The notes under the pieces were generated by a model. That model did no database searches, was not told where the DNA came from, and saw only the letters and a list, made by a program, of their open reading frames with translations. Position numbers and translations under genes: made by a program. Of a stretch of 64,000 bases of DNA, positions 49,510 to 60,331 are shown one piece after another. Source of the stretch: CAVUAN01 sp963739435 (GTDB lineage Bacteria > Acidobacteriota > Thermoanaerobaculia > UBA5066 > Gp7-AA6); NCBI GenBank assembly GCA_963739435.1, contig CAVUAN010000012.1, forward strand, positions 52,613-116,612. Reading direction: 5' to 3'. Every line of letters begins with the position of its first letter. Within the stretch, counting starts at the first letter, position 1.

Positions 49510-50901
49510 TCAGTCCTTGCCGTAGCGCTCCTTGTAGAAGGTGTCGATCTTCTGACGCTCTTCGGGAGAGAGCCCCTTCTTCCAGGCGTGGCGGGGGTCC
49601 TCCTCGATCGAGCGAATGACGGCGAGGACTTTCTCGTCTCCGTGCGCCGCCTCCTTCGCCTGCGGCAGGAACTTCATGTAGAAGTTCTCGGCCACCTCGA
49701 AGAAGCCGTGCCACTGGACGAAGTCCGGGCCCTGCATCGAGGCTCCCATGCGCGCCCGGCGCCCCTCGTGGTGCCACAGGCGGTAGAAGGTCCACTCGAG
49801 TTCCTCGTCGAAGGGCGTCGGCGTCAGCTTGCCCGCTTCGCGCAGCGCGCTCATCACGTTCTGCGCCGGCTGGCCGAACTTGGTGTTCCAGAGGTCGATC
49901 GTGTCGTCGAAGTTCCGGTAGAAGGCATTGACGAAGTCTGCGCCGTGACAGGCCGCGCAGACGCCCTTCATGGCAGCGCGCTTGTCCTCCCAGCCCTCGA
50001 GCTTCTTCGAGATCACGGGCCGCAGAGTCCAGGAGATCCGCGCCCCGACGTCGTGCGTGACCGGCTGATGAGGCGTGGCCGACATGTGGCAGGTGGAGCA
50101 GGTCGGAGCGGCCGTGTAGTCGACGCCGACGACCCACTTCTCGGAGTTGAGGTGCATATCGGCCTTTTGCGTCCGATAGGCGATGCCGTGCTTGCTCTCG
50201 TCGTAGATCTCGGCCTGGGGATGGTCCGGGCCGAGGTGGCACTTGCCGCAGACCTCGGGCTGGCGCGCCATCGCCTTCGAGAAAGCATGGCGGCTGTGGC
50301 AGGCGGAGCAGGCCCCGCGCGAGCCGTCGAGGTTGATCCGCCCGATTCCCGTGTTGGGCCACGTGGACGGGTCGAGCATCGGCGCGCCGGCCGGGCTTTT
50401 GCGGACAGAGCCGTCGGCGTTCTTCAAGACGGCGACCGTCGAGCCGTGGCACTGCCAGCAGCCGTTGACGGCCGCCAGGCGCCCCTCGACGACCTCGCCG
50501 AGGACGTTGTCGAGCGAGCCGATGAATTTCGAGGCGTCGGCGTGGTGGCTGTGCTGGAACTCCGTCGTGATGTCGCCGTGGCAATTCGCGCAGGCGCCCG
50601 GGGTCACGACGGTCAGTACCGTGGATCCCTCGTGGGCAAAGGCGCCCGGCTCCTTCGCGTCTGCGTTGTGACACTCCCAGCAGCCGATGCCCTGGGCGGC
50701 GTGACGGCTGCCCCGCCACTGCGCCACGAGGCCGGGCGTCTTTTTCTCGTGACAGGCGACGCATGCGCGGCTTTCCTTCGAGAGCATCGCCTGGGGTTTC
50801 ACCGCGGGGGCCTTTTTCGGCGCGGCCGCCTGTCCGAATGCGAGGCCGCCGAGCGCGAGAACGCCGAGGAGAGATGAGAGGACGCGGGCTCGAATCATCA
50901 C
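49510..50901 (-). CDS. Octaheme c-type cytochrome, hydroxylamine-oxidoreductase-like (HAO family)
   Basis: A 463-residue periplasmic cytochrome with a signal peptide and eight CxxCH sites: CVACH, CWECH, CANCH, CWQCH, CSACH, CGKCH, CSTCH and CAACH. The stretch CGKCHLGPDHPQAEIYDES is typical of HAO-type octaheme enzymes. HAO oxidises hydroxylamine. Related reductive forms turn nitrite or hydroxylamine to ammonia. Near the C-terminus, PDFVQWHG aligns by eye with the PDY(T)QWHG region that carries the heme-linked Tyr in HAO, so the Tyr appears replaced by Phe. It stands alone with no obvious partner. Confidence 0.9.
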   Translation of the reverse strand: MMIRARVLSSLLGVLALGGLAFGQAAAPKKAPAVKPQAMLSKESRACVACHEKKTPGLVAQWRGSRHAAQGIGCWECHNADAKEPGAFAHEGSTVLTVVTPGACANCHGDITTEFQHSHHADASKFIGSLDNVLGEVVEGRLAAVNGCWQCHGSTVAVLKNADGSVRKSPAGAPMLDPSTWPNTGIGRINLDGSRGACSACHSRHAFSKAMARQPEVCGKCHLGPDHPQAEIYDESKHGIAYRTQKADMHLNSEKWVVGVDYTAAPTCSTCHMSATPHQPVTHDVGARISWTLRPVISKKLEGWEDKRAAMKGVCAACHGADFVNAFYRNFDDTIDLWNTKFGQPAQNVMSALREAGKLTPTPFDEELEWTFYRLWHHEGRRARMGASMQGPDFVQWHGFFEVAENFYMKFLPQAKEAAHGDEKVLAVIRSIEEDPRHAWKKGLSPEERQKIDTFYKERYGKD

Positions 50902-50911
50902 AGCCTCCCGT

Positions 50912-50928
50912 CGGGTCAGGTTGACCCG
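50912..50928. promoter_or_regulatory. Dyad in the leader of the octaheme cytochrome gene
   Basis: CGGGTCA (50912-50918) and TGACCCG (50922-50928) form a 7-bp inverted repeat around GGT, about 11 bp upstream of the cytochrome start and close to its GGGAGG. It could be an operator or a leader hairpin. There is no T run to support a terminator. Confidence 0.45.
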
Positions 50929-51012
50929 GCTGACTGAAGGATCGAAGGCTACTCGATTCGCCGGCCGGGCGCCTGATGCCGCTGCTCCAGCAGCTCGTCG
51001 TTTTCGGACGGC

Positions 51013-52909
51013 TCAGACCGGGGCGAGCTCGCGCTCTTCCTGCTTTGCCGGGACGGGGGCGGGGCGCACGTCGAGCTCGGCCGCCTGGGCGAGACCGGCT
51101 TCGAGGAAGGCGAATTCGCCGTCCAGGACCCGGCGAGCGGTCTTGTACTTCGAAAGGTCGTCGTTCGAGCGGATTGCACGGAAGTGGTCGGCAATGCGGC
51201 GGCGCATCATCCGGCTGAATGTGCTGGCGAGCTCGATGGCCTTGCCGGCTTCGGGTTTTCCGTCGCGCCGCATCCCATGAGCGCGGGAGACGGCCGCAGC
51301 CATCGCGAAGAGGTCGGCGCCGATATCGACTGCCCGGAAGAGCAGCGCCTGACGCTTTTCGAGCTTCGGGCCGTTTGCCGCCATCATGTGGAAGATCGCC
51401 CGCGAGAGCCTCCGGGTCGTGCGCTCGAGATACCGCGCGTGGGTCGCCAGCGGGCCGAAGGCGCGAAAAGCGGGGCCAGCGCCCCCAGCCGAGCCACCGC
51501 GTCGGATACCACCCGGCGTAGAAAGCCGCCATCTTCGGCAGAGCGGCGAGCTTCTTGGAGAAAGGCGCCTTCGGGTTGACGAAGTCGCCCGCAACGGCGA
51601 GGTGCCGGTCGAGGGCCTCCCGCGCGATGAAGAGCCGCATGATCTCGGACGATCCCTCGAAGATCAGGTTGATGCGGAAGTCGCGCATCATGCGCTCGAC
51701 CGGAACGCCCGGCTCGCCGCGCGAGCGCAACGAATCCGCCGTCTCGTAGCCGCGGCCGCCGCGGATCTGCAGCGTCCGGTCGGCGATCTTCCACCCTTCC
51801 TCGGAGTTCCACATCTTGGCGACGGCCGCTTCCAGGCGGATGTCGCGGTCGCCCTTGTCGGCCATGCCGGAGGCCAGGTCCGTCACGGCCTCCATCGCGA
51901 AGGCCGTCGCCGCCATCTCGGCTAAGAGCTGCGCGATCGCGTCGTGCTTGCCGACCGGCTGGCCCCATTGGACACGTTCGGCCGCCCACTGGCGCGAGAT
52001 CTGGACGCACCGCCGCGCCACCGCCGAACACGAGGCCGGCAGCGTCAGCCGCCCGGTGTTCAACGTGACGAGGGCGAGCTTCAAGCCTCTCCCTTCGGCC
52101 CAGAGGAGGTTCTCCTTCGGGACGCGGACGTTCGTGAACCGGATGACGCCGTTCTCGATCGCCTTCAATCCCATGAAGTGAAGGCGCACGACGACCTCGA
52201 CGCCCGGCCAGCTCTTCTCGACGATGAAAGCCGAGATCTTCTTGGAGTCCGGGTGGCGCGCCATCACGACGAAGAGCTCGGCAATCGTTCCGTTCGTGCA
52301 CCAGAGCTTCTCGCCGTTCAGGACGTAGTCGCCTTCGGGCGTGCGCGTGGCGGTCGTCGAGAGATTGGCCGGATCGGAGCCGACATTCGCCTCGGTCAGG
52401 GCGAAGGCGGAAACCGCTCCCCGCGCCAGGCGCGGCAGGTACTTCGCCTTCTGCTCTTTCGTGCCAAAGAGCTTCAACGGCTGCGGCACGCCGATCGACT
52501 GGTGTGCAGAGAGAAGCGCAATCAGATTCCCGTCGCGGCTCGTGATGAGCTTGATTGCGTCCACGTACTCGCGCTGCGTGAATCCGAGGCCGCCGTACTC
52601 CTTCGGGATCTTCATTCCGAAGGCACCCATCTCGGCCAGGCCCTTGATGACTCTCGGAGGGATCTTGCCCTCGCGGTCGATCGCGTCCGAATCCACTTCC
52701 TCGACCAGGAACGTCTCGAGGCGGTTCATGAAAGCCGTGAACTCGGGCCGAGCGGGCGGAGCCTCCGGGAAGGGGTCGACCAGGTCGAGGCGGAGATTTC
52801 CGAGGAAGATCTCCTTCAGGAAGGAGGGGGCGGTCCACTCCTTCTCGCGGGCGTCCTCGGCAACCTGCCTTGCCTCGGCTTCACTGAGGTGCGCTTTCTT
52901 TTCGCTCAT
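51013..52909 (-). CDS. Large acyl-CoA dehydrogenase (one frameshift)
   Basis: FAD enzyme that starts beta-oxidation. From the ATG at 52909 it shows the acyl-CoA dehydrogenase N-domain (GAFGMKIPKEYGGLGFTQ), the FAD-binding FALTEANVGSDPANL and LNGEKLWCTNG, then the C-terminal helices with QIRGGRGYETADSL and NLIFEGSSEIMRLF. A long C-terminal extension (about 200 residues) as in VLCAD/ACAD9-type enzymes is cut by a break at CCCCC 51482-51486. Removing one base gives WLGWGAGPAFRAFGPLATHARYL. It is the likely partner of the thiolase at 6208 only in pathway. Confidence 0.92.
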
Positions 52910-52971
52910 CCTGAAGTGAAAACTTTACAACATCGGCCTGCATTCCGGGGGGCAGTGTCTATAGTTGCCGC

Positions 52972-53709
52972 GTGCCGAACAAGTATCTGTCCTACGACGA
53001 GAAGCGGGCGCCGAAGGTCCGGGAGATGTTCTCGCGCCTGGCAAGGCGTTACGACCTCGTCAACGACGTCATGAGCTTCGGGCTCCACCGCCGCTGGAAA
53101 CGCGACACGGTCGAGCAGGGGCTCCAGTCGCCGGCGCGGCCGCTGCGGTGGCTCGATCTCTGCTGCGGCACCGGGGACATGGCGTTCCTCGCCGAGCGCC
53201 TGGCCGGGCAACGACCCGCGCGCGTCATCGGCCTCGACTTCACCCTTCCGATGCTGGCTGTCGCCCGGGACCGCCGACCCGCCGAGGGCGCGGCGGCCTC
53301 CTTTGCCCAGGGGGACGCTCTCAGTCTTCCTTTTCGCGACGGCTCGTTCGACGTCATCAGCGTCGGCTACGGCCTGCGCAACCTCGCGGACCTGCCGCGG
53401 GGCCTCTCCGAGATGCGGCGCGTTTTGGCCCCCCGCGGCCGCGCCGTCGTCCTCGACTTTGGAAAGCCCGACAACCCGGTCGCCTCGGCTCTCTACTGGG
53501 GCTACCTCGAGATCGCGATGCCTCTCATGGGCTGGCTCTTCCACGGAGATCCCGACACCTACGCCTACATTCCCGCTTCGCTCGAACGCTACCCCGCCCA
53601 GCGCGGCGTCGAGAAGTTGATGCAGGAGGCAGGCTTCGTCAACGTCCGCTACGAGAACCGTCTGCTCGGAACCATGGGAATCAACGTCGGCGAAGCACCC
53701 CTGATGTAG
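52972..53709 (+). CDS. ubiE: UbiE/MenG quinone methyltransferase
   Basis: SAM-dependent C-methyltransferase of menaquinone or ubiquinone biosynthesis. The start is a GTG at 52972. Motifs are RRYDLVNDVMSFGLHRRWKR at the start, the SAM loop LDLCCGTGDMAFLAE, GLDFTLPMLAVARDR and the post-motif VGYGLRNLADLP with MRRVLAPRGRAVVLDFGKP. The 245-residue length is normal. Only 63 bp separate it from the divergent acyl-CoA dehydrogenase. Whether the product is menaquinone or ubiquinone cannot be told from this gene alone. Confidence 0.92.
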   Translation: MPNKYLSYDEKRAPKVREMFSRLARRYDLVNDVMSFGLHRRWKRDTVEQGLQSPARPLRWLDLCCGTGDMAFLAERLAGQRPARVIGLDFTLPMLAVARDRRPAEGAAASFAQGDALSLPFRDGSFDVISVGYGLRNLADLPRGLSEMRRVLAPRGRAVVLDFGKPDNPVASALYWGYLEIAMPLMGWLFHGDPDTYAYIPASLERYPAQRGVEKLMQEAGFVNVRYENRLLGTMGINVGEAPLM

Positions 53710-53723
53710 ACTGCGCGGCTCTC

Positions 53724-55406
<1,683 letters not shown>

Positions 55407-55444
55407 GACGTGTCGGCCGGGATCTGAGTGTTCGTCACGGTATT

Positions 55445-55532
55445 GTCATCCCGAGCGGAGTCGAGGGATCTACTCTCGTGGTGGTTGGCCCGACGGGGGT
55501 AGATTCCTCGTCGCGTCGCTCCTCGGAATGAC
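55445..55532. repeat. Interspersed palindromic repeat, copy B (inverted to copy A)
   Basis: An 88-bp element whose reverse complement matches the ends and internal blocks of the copy at 45742-45827: GTCATCCCGAG at the left end here, CTCGGAATGAC at the right end, and internal GAGGGATCTACT and AGATTCCTCGTCG. It lies between the ettA stop and the next gene's stop. Confidence 0.85.
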
Positions 55533-55550
55533 AGCAGTGCGGCGAAGGGC

Positions 55551-55962
55551 TTACTCGTCGCGGCTGAGGAGCACGAAGGCCGACGCCGACGACGGCGAGG
55601 CCGGCGAGGACGTAGCGGAGCTTGAACCGGCGCTTGCGCCGCGGGCGCGCTTTCTCGAGCCAATCGCCGCTCTTCTCGGACAGCGCTTCGAGCAGGTCGG
55701 CTCCGTGCTTGCGGAGCTCTCCGTAGATCTCTTCGCCCTTTTCGGCGTACTTCTCTCCGAGATCCTTCAACTCGTCCCCGCTCTCCTTCATCCCCTTGCC
55801 CAGGCTTTCCTGGGCCTGCTCGATGAAGGCATCGGTGTCGAAGCGGCCGCGGCGGCGCAGGCTGTCGATTGCCAGCGGCAGCGCCACCTTCGTCACGAGG
55901 GGGACGATCAGCGGCGCCAGTGCGCGGGCGGTGTCCTTGGGAAGGTTACTGGAACGGGACAT
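55551..55962 (-). CDS. Hypothetical protein with C-terminal transmembrane helix (frameshift at the end)
   Basis: About 136 residues. I do not recognise the family. The N-terminal half is hydrophobic-helical (PLIVPLVTKVALPLAIDSLRRRG), then a charged coiled region (ESGDELKDLGEKYAEKGEEIYGELRKHG), then a basic stretch and a C-terminal helix (YVLAGLAVVGVG). The frame breaks near 55580. Removing one base gives the end FVLLSRDE and the stop TAA at 55551-55553. This could be a membrane-anchored, apolipophorin- or LEA-like protein, but that is weak. The ATG at 55962 is chosen. Confidence 0.65.
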
Positions 55963-56064
55963 GGTGACCTCCGGTGCTTCATATTAGAACAGATACAGGA
56001 ATTGACTGATTGATTCATCGGATCATTGATTCATTTACCAGGGAAAGTCAGGATTCGCCGCGAT

Positions 56065-56096
56065 GAACCGATGATTCAATGAACCGATGATTCAAT
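56065..56096. repeat. 16-bp tandem direct repeat over the start of the PqqB-like gene
   Basis: GAACCGATGATTCAAT occurs at 56065-56080 and 56081-56096. The second copy contains the ATG at 56087. Inverted relatives (TGATTCATCGG) lie at 56011-56021. The region 55963-56064 holds no gene. Confidence 0.7.
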
Positions 56097-56972
56097 TCTT
56101 GCTTGCCGCTCTGTTGGCTCTTTCAGGCACCACTCCGGCTCAAACGCCATCCGTGATCGTTCTGGGTGTGACGCAGGACGGCGGCGTGCCGCATGCCGGC
56201 TGCCACCAGGCGCTTGTGCGAGGAGGCCCGGCGCGACCCCTCGAAGCGGCGGCTCGTGGCATCCCTCGGCCTGTTCGACCCGGCGGCCGGGAAACGATTC
56301 CTGATCGACGCGACCCCCGACTTCGCGGCCCAGATGGAGCTTCTCGGAGGCCTGCCGGACGCGATCCTGCTGACGCACGCGCACATCGGCCACTACCTCG
56401 GCCTGGCCCAGCTCGGCCGAGAAGTGCTGGGGGCGCGCAGGGTCCCCGTCTACGCGACGCCGTCGATGGCAAGGTTCCTGCGCGAGAACGGGCCGTGGAA
56501 GCGGCTGGTCATGCTCGAGAACATCGTCGTCAACGAGCTGCCGCCGGGGGCTTCGGTTCAACTGACGCCTTCGCTCAAGGTCACGGCGATCCAGGTGCCG
56601 CACCGCGACGAGGACTCGGACACCGTGGCATTTCTCATCGAGGGGCCGCGCAAAAACATCCTCTGGCTTCCCGACATCGACAAGTGGGAGAAGTGGGACC
56701 GGAAGATCGAAGAGATGCTGCTGCTCGACCCGAAGCTGACGGCGTTCGTCGACGGGACGTTCTTTTCCGCCGACGAGATCCCGGGACGTTCGCAAGCCGA
56801 GATCCCCCACCCGCTCGTCCCCGAGACGATGGCTCGCTTTGGCGCAAGCCCTCCGCGCGGGAGGCTGTTCTTCGTCCATCTGAACCACACGAACCGGCTG
56901 TTGTGGGATCGAGGCCTCGGCGGTGAAGGACGGCATCGCAAGGACGGAATGGGCTTTGACGTCGGCAGGTGA
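56087..56972 (+). CDS. Exported PqqB-like metallo-beta-lactamase-fold hydrolase (one frameshift)
   Basis: A 294-residue MBL-fold protein with a signal peptide (MIQFLLAALLALSGTTPAQ). It opens VIVLGVTQDGGVPHAGCHQA, the PqqB-like start, then a break near 56215. The rest has RFLIDATPDFAAQMELL, the metal motif LTHAHIGHYLGLAQLG (HxHxGH), HRDEDSDTVAFLIEG, LWLPDIDKW, FVDGTFFSADEI and FVHLNHTNRLLWD, ending DGMGFDV. PqqB is needed in PQQ biosynthesis, but an exported copy away from other pqq genes may do something else. The start codon lies inside a tandem repeat. Confidence 0.85.
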
Positions 56973-57046
56973 CAGGGGATGAAGCTCGCTCTCGACTGAA
57001 ACGCTCCCAGCGGGTGCCTCTAGTCGCGGCGTAGTATCGAAGAGAC

Positions 57047-57464
57047 ATGGCCGCTCCCCAGCCTTCCCGAAACCCGGTTCTGCCGTGGCGCTCGACACGC
57101 GCACCGGCGGCCGGGCTGGCCCGAGGGCTACTGGCGGAAGGTGTGCTGGAGGGGCCTCACGCTCCGCTGCCCGGTCTGCGGCGAAGGCAAGCTCTTCAAG
57201 GGCTACTTCACCATGAATGCCAGCTGCGCCGTGTGCGGCGTGGGTTTTGCGCGCGAGCACGGGCAGTGGGTGGGCTCGCTCGACATCAACACGCTCCTGA
57301 CGGCCCTGGTCGCCATGGGTCTCGTCGGCTTCGGGCCGATGTGGGACTTGACGACGAGCCTCGTCGTCTATGTCTCGTTCACGGTCCTCTTCCCGATCCT
57401 CACGTTCCGCTACGTCCGCGGCCTGTGGACCGGGATCGTGCACCTGACGGGCGGCGTCTACTAG
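57047..57464 (+). CDS. DUF983 membrane protein (one frameshift near the N-terminus)
   Basis: Membrane protein with a two-CxxC zinc-finger-like start: RCPVCGEGKLFKGYFTMN and CAVCGVGFARE, then two transmembrane helices (INTLLTALVAMGLVGFGPMW and TSLVVYVSFTVLFPILTF). This is the DUF983 layout, sometimes linked to cytochrome oxidase assembly. I use the ATG at 57047. The frame breaks near 57110, and the correct frame gives GWPEGYWRKVCWRGLTLR. The stop TAG overlaps the convergent amidase stop. The function is unassigned. Confidence 0.75.
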
Positions 57465-58876
57465 TAGCCGGGCGGCTTCTGCAGGTGGAAGTCGGTTCTC
57501 GACTGGTACTCCCTGCCAATCCGCGCCAGCAACTCTTCCTGGAACGGCCCGGCCAGGAACTGCAGTCCGGTCGGAAGGCCTTCGCGGCCGAAGCCGTTCG
57601 GAACCGAGAGGGCGGGAAACCCGACGGCGTTGCCCGCCTGGATGAGCGTTCCGATGGGTGACACGAAGTCCTTGGGACGGCCCTCGCTCATCTCCGGGTA
57701 GGCCTTGTCGAAATCGATCCCGATCGGCAGAGCGACCGTCGGCCGCGTCGGGGCGGCGATCGCGTCGAGATCCTCGAAGATCTTGCTCATCGGTCCGCGC
57801 GCCCTCTCGCGCAGGCGCAGGGACTGGATGTAGTCGACAGCCGAGATCATCGAGCCGGCATAACCGACGCGATCCGCCGCCGCGCGCAGGTCCTTCAAGC
57901 CCCCCGACTCGATCAGCTCGAGAAACGCCGCAGCCCCCTCGGCGCCGACGATGGGCCCGGTCATCAGGCCAAACGGCAGGTCCGGCAGAGCGACGTCGCT
58001 CACGACATCGGCAAAAGACGACAGCACGGTGACCGAGGCCTCGAAGCTTTTCTTCACTTCCGGCTGCGTCCAGTCGGCCGCCGCCTTCGGAATGCCTATC
58101 CTCAGCCGTTTTCCAATCTGCTGCGGAACCTTCGGCGCATCGACGCTCGTCGGGTCGGCCGGATCCCGTCCCGCAATCGCCGCGAGGACCAGGCGGCAGT
58201 CCTCGGCCGAGCGGGCCATGGGGCCGAGCTTGTCGAGCGTCCAGCACAGCGCCATGGCGCCGTGGCGCGAGACGAGGCCGTACGTCGGCCGCAGGCCCGT
58301 GACACCGGAAAAAGCCGAGGGCGTCAGGATCGAGCCGACCGTCTCCGATCCGATCGCAAACACGACGAGCCCGGCCGACACGGCCGAGCCGGGCCCGGAG
58401 GAGGAGCCGCCGCTCCAGTAGCCCTTGTTCCAGGCGTTCAAGCCGGGGCCGTTCCAGGCGGCGTCGGCGTTGTTGTAGCCCATGCCGCCGGCGAGCTCGA
58501 CCATCGAGAGCTTCGCCGTCAGGATCGCCCCGGCCTTCTCGAGGCGCTGGATCACGGTCCCGTCGAAGTCGAACTGTCTGGTTGCGGTAGGGCTGCGCTC
58601 CCCAGGTCGTCGGCATCGACTTTGTCGCGAGCAGGTCCTTGGCCCCGTAGGGAACTCCGTGGAGCGGCCCCCGCCAGCGGCCGGCGTTGATCTCCTTCTC
58701 GGCCTCGCGGGCCTTGTCGAGGGCGTCAGACGACAGTGTCGCGACGGCGTTCAGCTCCCGGCCCTTCGTGTCGAGGCGTTCGAGCGAGGCCTCGACGAGC
58801 GCCACAGGCGATACCTTTCTTGCGCGAAGGCTTCTTGACCGAGCTCGGAGACGGGAATGAAGAGGTCCGCGCTCAT
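57461..58876 (-). CDS. Amidase-signature hydrolase (two apparent frameshifts)
   Basis: Ser-cisSer-Lys amidase. Motifs are the Lys in HGVPYGAKDLL, the GGSSSGPGSAVSAGL serine-rich loop and SETVGSILTPSAFSGVTGLRPTYG. The ATG at 58874-58876 overlaps the small Tat protein's stop (ATGA). Breaks lie near 58840 (restores LRARKVSPVALVEASLERLD) and 58590. No signal peptide is seen. The substrate is unknown. The coupled small protein suggests a heteromeric amidase, in which the partner carries the export signal. The stop converges on DUF983. Confidence 0.87.
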
Positions 58877-59190
58877 CGCTTCACCCGGAAGTCCGTCGTC
58901 GGCTCTTCGCCATTGCCGAACTTGAAGGAGCGCAGCCGCACGCTCGTGCGCTCGAGAGCGGCCATGCGCTCATCGAGGAGCGCGCCCTGCTCCTCCGTCA
59001 GGTACTTGCCGTAGCGCTCGCGCGCCGCCTGGGCCAGGAGCGAGGGCTTCTTCTCGGCCGCGGGCGTCGGCGTCGGCGTCGGTTCCGCCGCCTCCGCGGG
59101 ATCCGCCCGCCGCAGCGAGGCCAGCAGGGCCGGAGCAGCCACGACCTTCTTCAAGAGCGAGCGCCGCGTGCTGGTGCCAGACCTTTTCAT
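58873..59190 (-). CDS. Small Tat-signal protein coupled to the amidase
   Basis: A 105-residue protein. It begins MKRSGTSTRRSLLKKVVAAP, a clear twin-arginine motif (TRRSLLKK) and hydrophobic segment, then a Pro/Thr/Ala-rich spacer (TPTPTPAAEKK) and a helical tail LTEEQGALLDERMAALERTSVRLRSFKFGNGEEP. The tail resembles small GatC/AtzG-like amidase partners by layout, an analogy and not a proven match. The start overlaps the Rieske gene's inferred stop (ATGA) and the stop overlaps the amidase start. I infer an accessory subunit or Tat carrier for the amidase. Confidence 0.75.
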   Translation of the reverse strand: MKRSGTSTRRSLLKKVVAAPALLASLRRADPAEAAEPTPTPTPAAEKKPSLLAQAARERYGKYLTEEQGALLDERMAALERTSVRLRSFKFGNGEEPTTDFRVKR

Positions 59191-60306
59191 TTCGTTCCCT
59201 CCGTTTTTCGCAGAGTCTGCGGCGAGCAGGCGATGAAAGAGATGCTCCCCGGCCTCGCGGCGCACGGAGAGCCTCCCGGCGACATAGGCGCGCGAGGAGA
59301 GCCCGCGTTGCACGGAATGGCAGATCGCGGTGTCCTCGTCCTGGATACGCTGGCCGACCGCGACGCTGGCCAAATTTCGGGGCCTCGCGCCCTCCGAGAC
59401 GTCTTCGAAGTAGAAGTCGAAGATCACTTCCGTCCGTCCGACGCCCAGGGGCCGGACGAAGTTGGTGTCCATGAGCCCCTCGTACCAGTTGATCATGAAG
59501 TTCGGGTAGATCCAGTAGTAGAGCGCGCTCGACCCTTGCCGCACGGCGCCCGTCTCGGCCTCGGCGCCGGCCGAGACGATCGGGCTTTTCTGGAGGCAGT
59601 AGCGCTCTCCGTTCTCGATCGAGTAGTTGGCGTAGTCGAGCACGCTGTCGAGACCCTTGTGGAGGTGCGGGACGTGGTATCCGCCGTCGAGGTAGTTGTC
59701 GACGAAGACCTTCCAGTTGCAGTCGAAGAGGTAATGACGCCGCTCGAAGAAATGGAGCCGGTCGAGCCGCGAGCGGCTCGAACGCGCTTCGCCAGGTCCC
59801 CCAGAAACTCCGGCAGATCAGGCCCCTCCGAGCTCACGCGCACGAAGACGAAGTTCTCCCAGCTTCCGACCGAGACCGGAACGAGGCCGCTCGACGCCTT
59901 GTCGAAATTGCAGACGCCCGCAAAGTCCGGCACGCCCTTGAGCTCTCCGGCCAGGGAGTAGGTCCAGCCGTGGTACGGGCAGCGGAAGAGGTGCGTCTGT
60001 CCCTCCGCCCGTTCTTCGACAGCCGCGGCATGATGCCGGCAGACGTTGAAAAAGGCCCGGAGCCGGCCGTCGTTCCCGCGGACGACCACGACCGGTTCGC
60101 CGGCAACGTCGCTCGTCAGGAATTGCCCCGCCTCGCGAACCTGATCGGCGCGGCCGACGAGCTGCCACGTGCGCGAGAAGACGTTCGAGCGCTCGAGATC
60201 CGCGATCCGCGCATCCACGTACCAGCTCGCCGGAATCGTCGAAGCCTCTTCGAGCGGCTGCTCCGCGTCGTAGCCGGCCAGCGATCGCTTCGATCGGTTC
60301 GATCAC
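59187..60306 (-). CDS. Rieske-type oxygenase alpha subunit (two or three apparent frameshifts)
   Basis: Rieske non-heme iron oxygenase. The N-terminus, after a break near 60278, reads EEASTIPASWYVDARIADLE, then SRTWQLVGRADQV. The Rieske [2Fe-2S] ligands are CRHHAAAV and CPYHGWTYSL. After a break near 59775, the iron site appears as FVDNYLDGGYHVPHLH (Asp and two His). The final part has FMINWYEGLMDTNFVRP and ends near the Tat protein start. The layout resembles carnitine/betaine-type oxygenases (CntA, GbcA) more than ring dioxygenases, by eye. The start GTG at 60306 sits in a GATCACCC repeat. The stop is probably TGA 59187-59189 after one more indel. Confidence 0.85.
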
Positions 60307-60331
60307 CCGATCACCCGATCGCAGATCACCC
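60301..60331. repeat. GATCACCC short repeat between GcvT-like and Rieske genes
   Basis: Copies of GATCACCC at 60301-60308, 60309-60316 and 60324-60331, with GATCGCA between. It carries the Rieske GTG start and the GcvT-like stop. It is probably simple repeat expansion but could form a binding array. Confidence 0.6.

Noticed and set aside
50902..51012. Terminator after the acyl-CoA dehydrogenase
   Set aside because: The dyad at 50912-50928 lacks a T run on the needed strand and lies near the next gene's ribosome site.
49499..52909. 1136-codon acyl-CoA dehydrogenase extended over the cytochrome
   Set aside because: After the break at 51482-51486 the frame is a shadow of other genes. The restored frame stops at 51013.
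56076..58805. 909-codon amidase fused to a PqqB antisense region
   Set aside because: The C-terminal two-thirds is out of frame after the break near 58590, and partly antisense.
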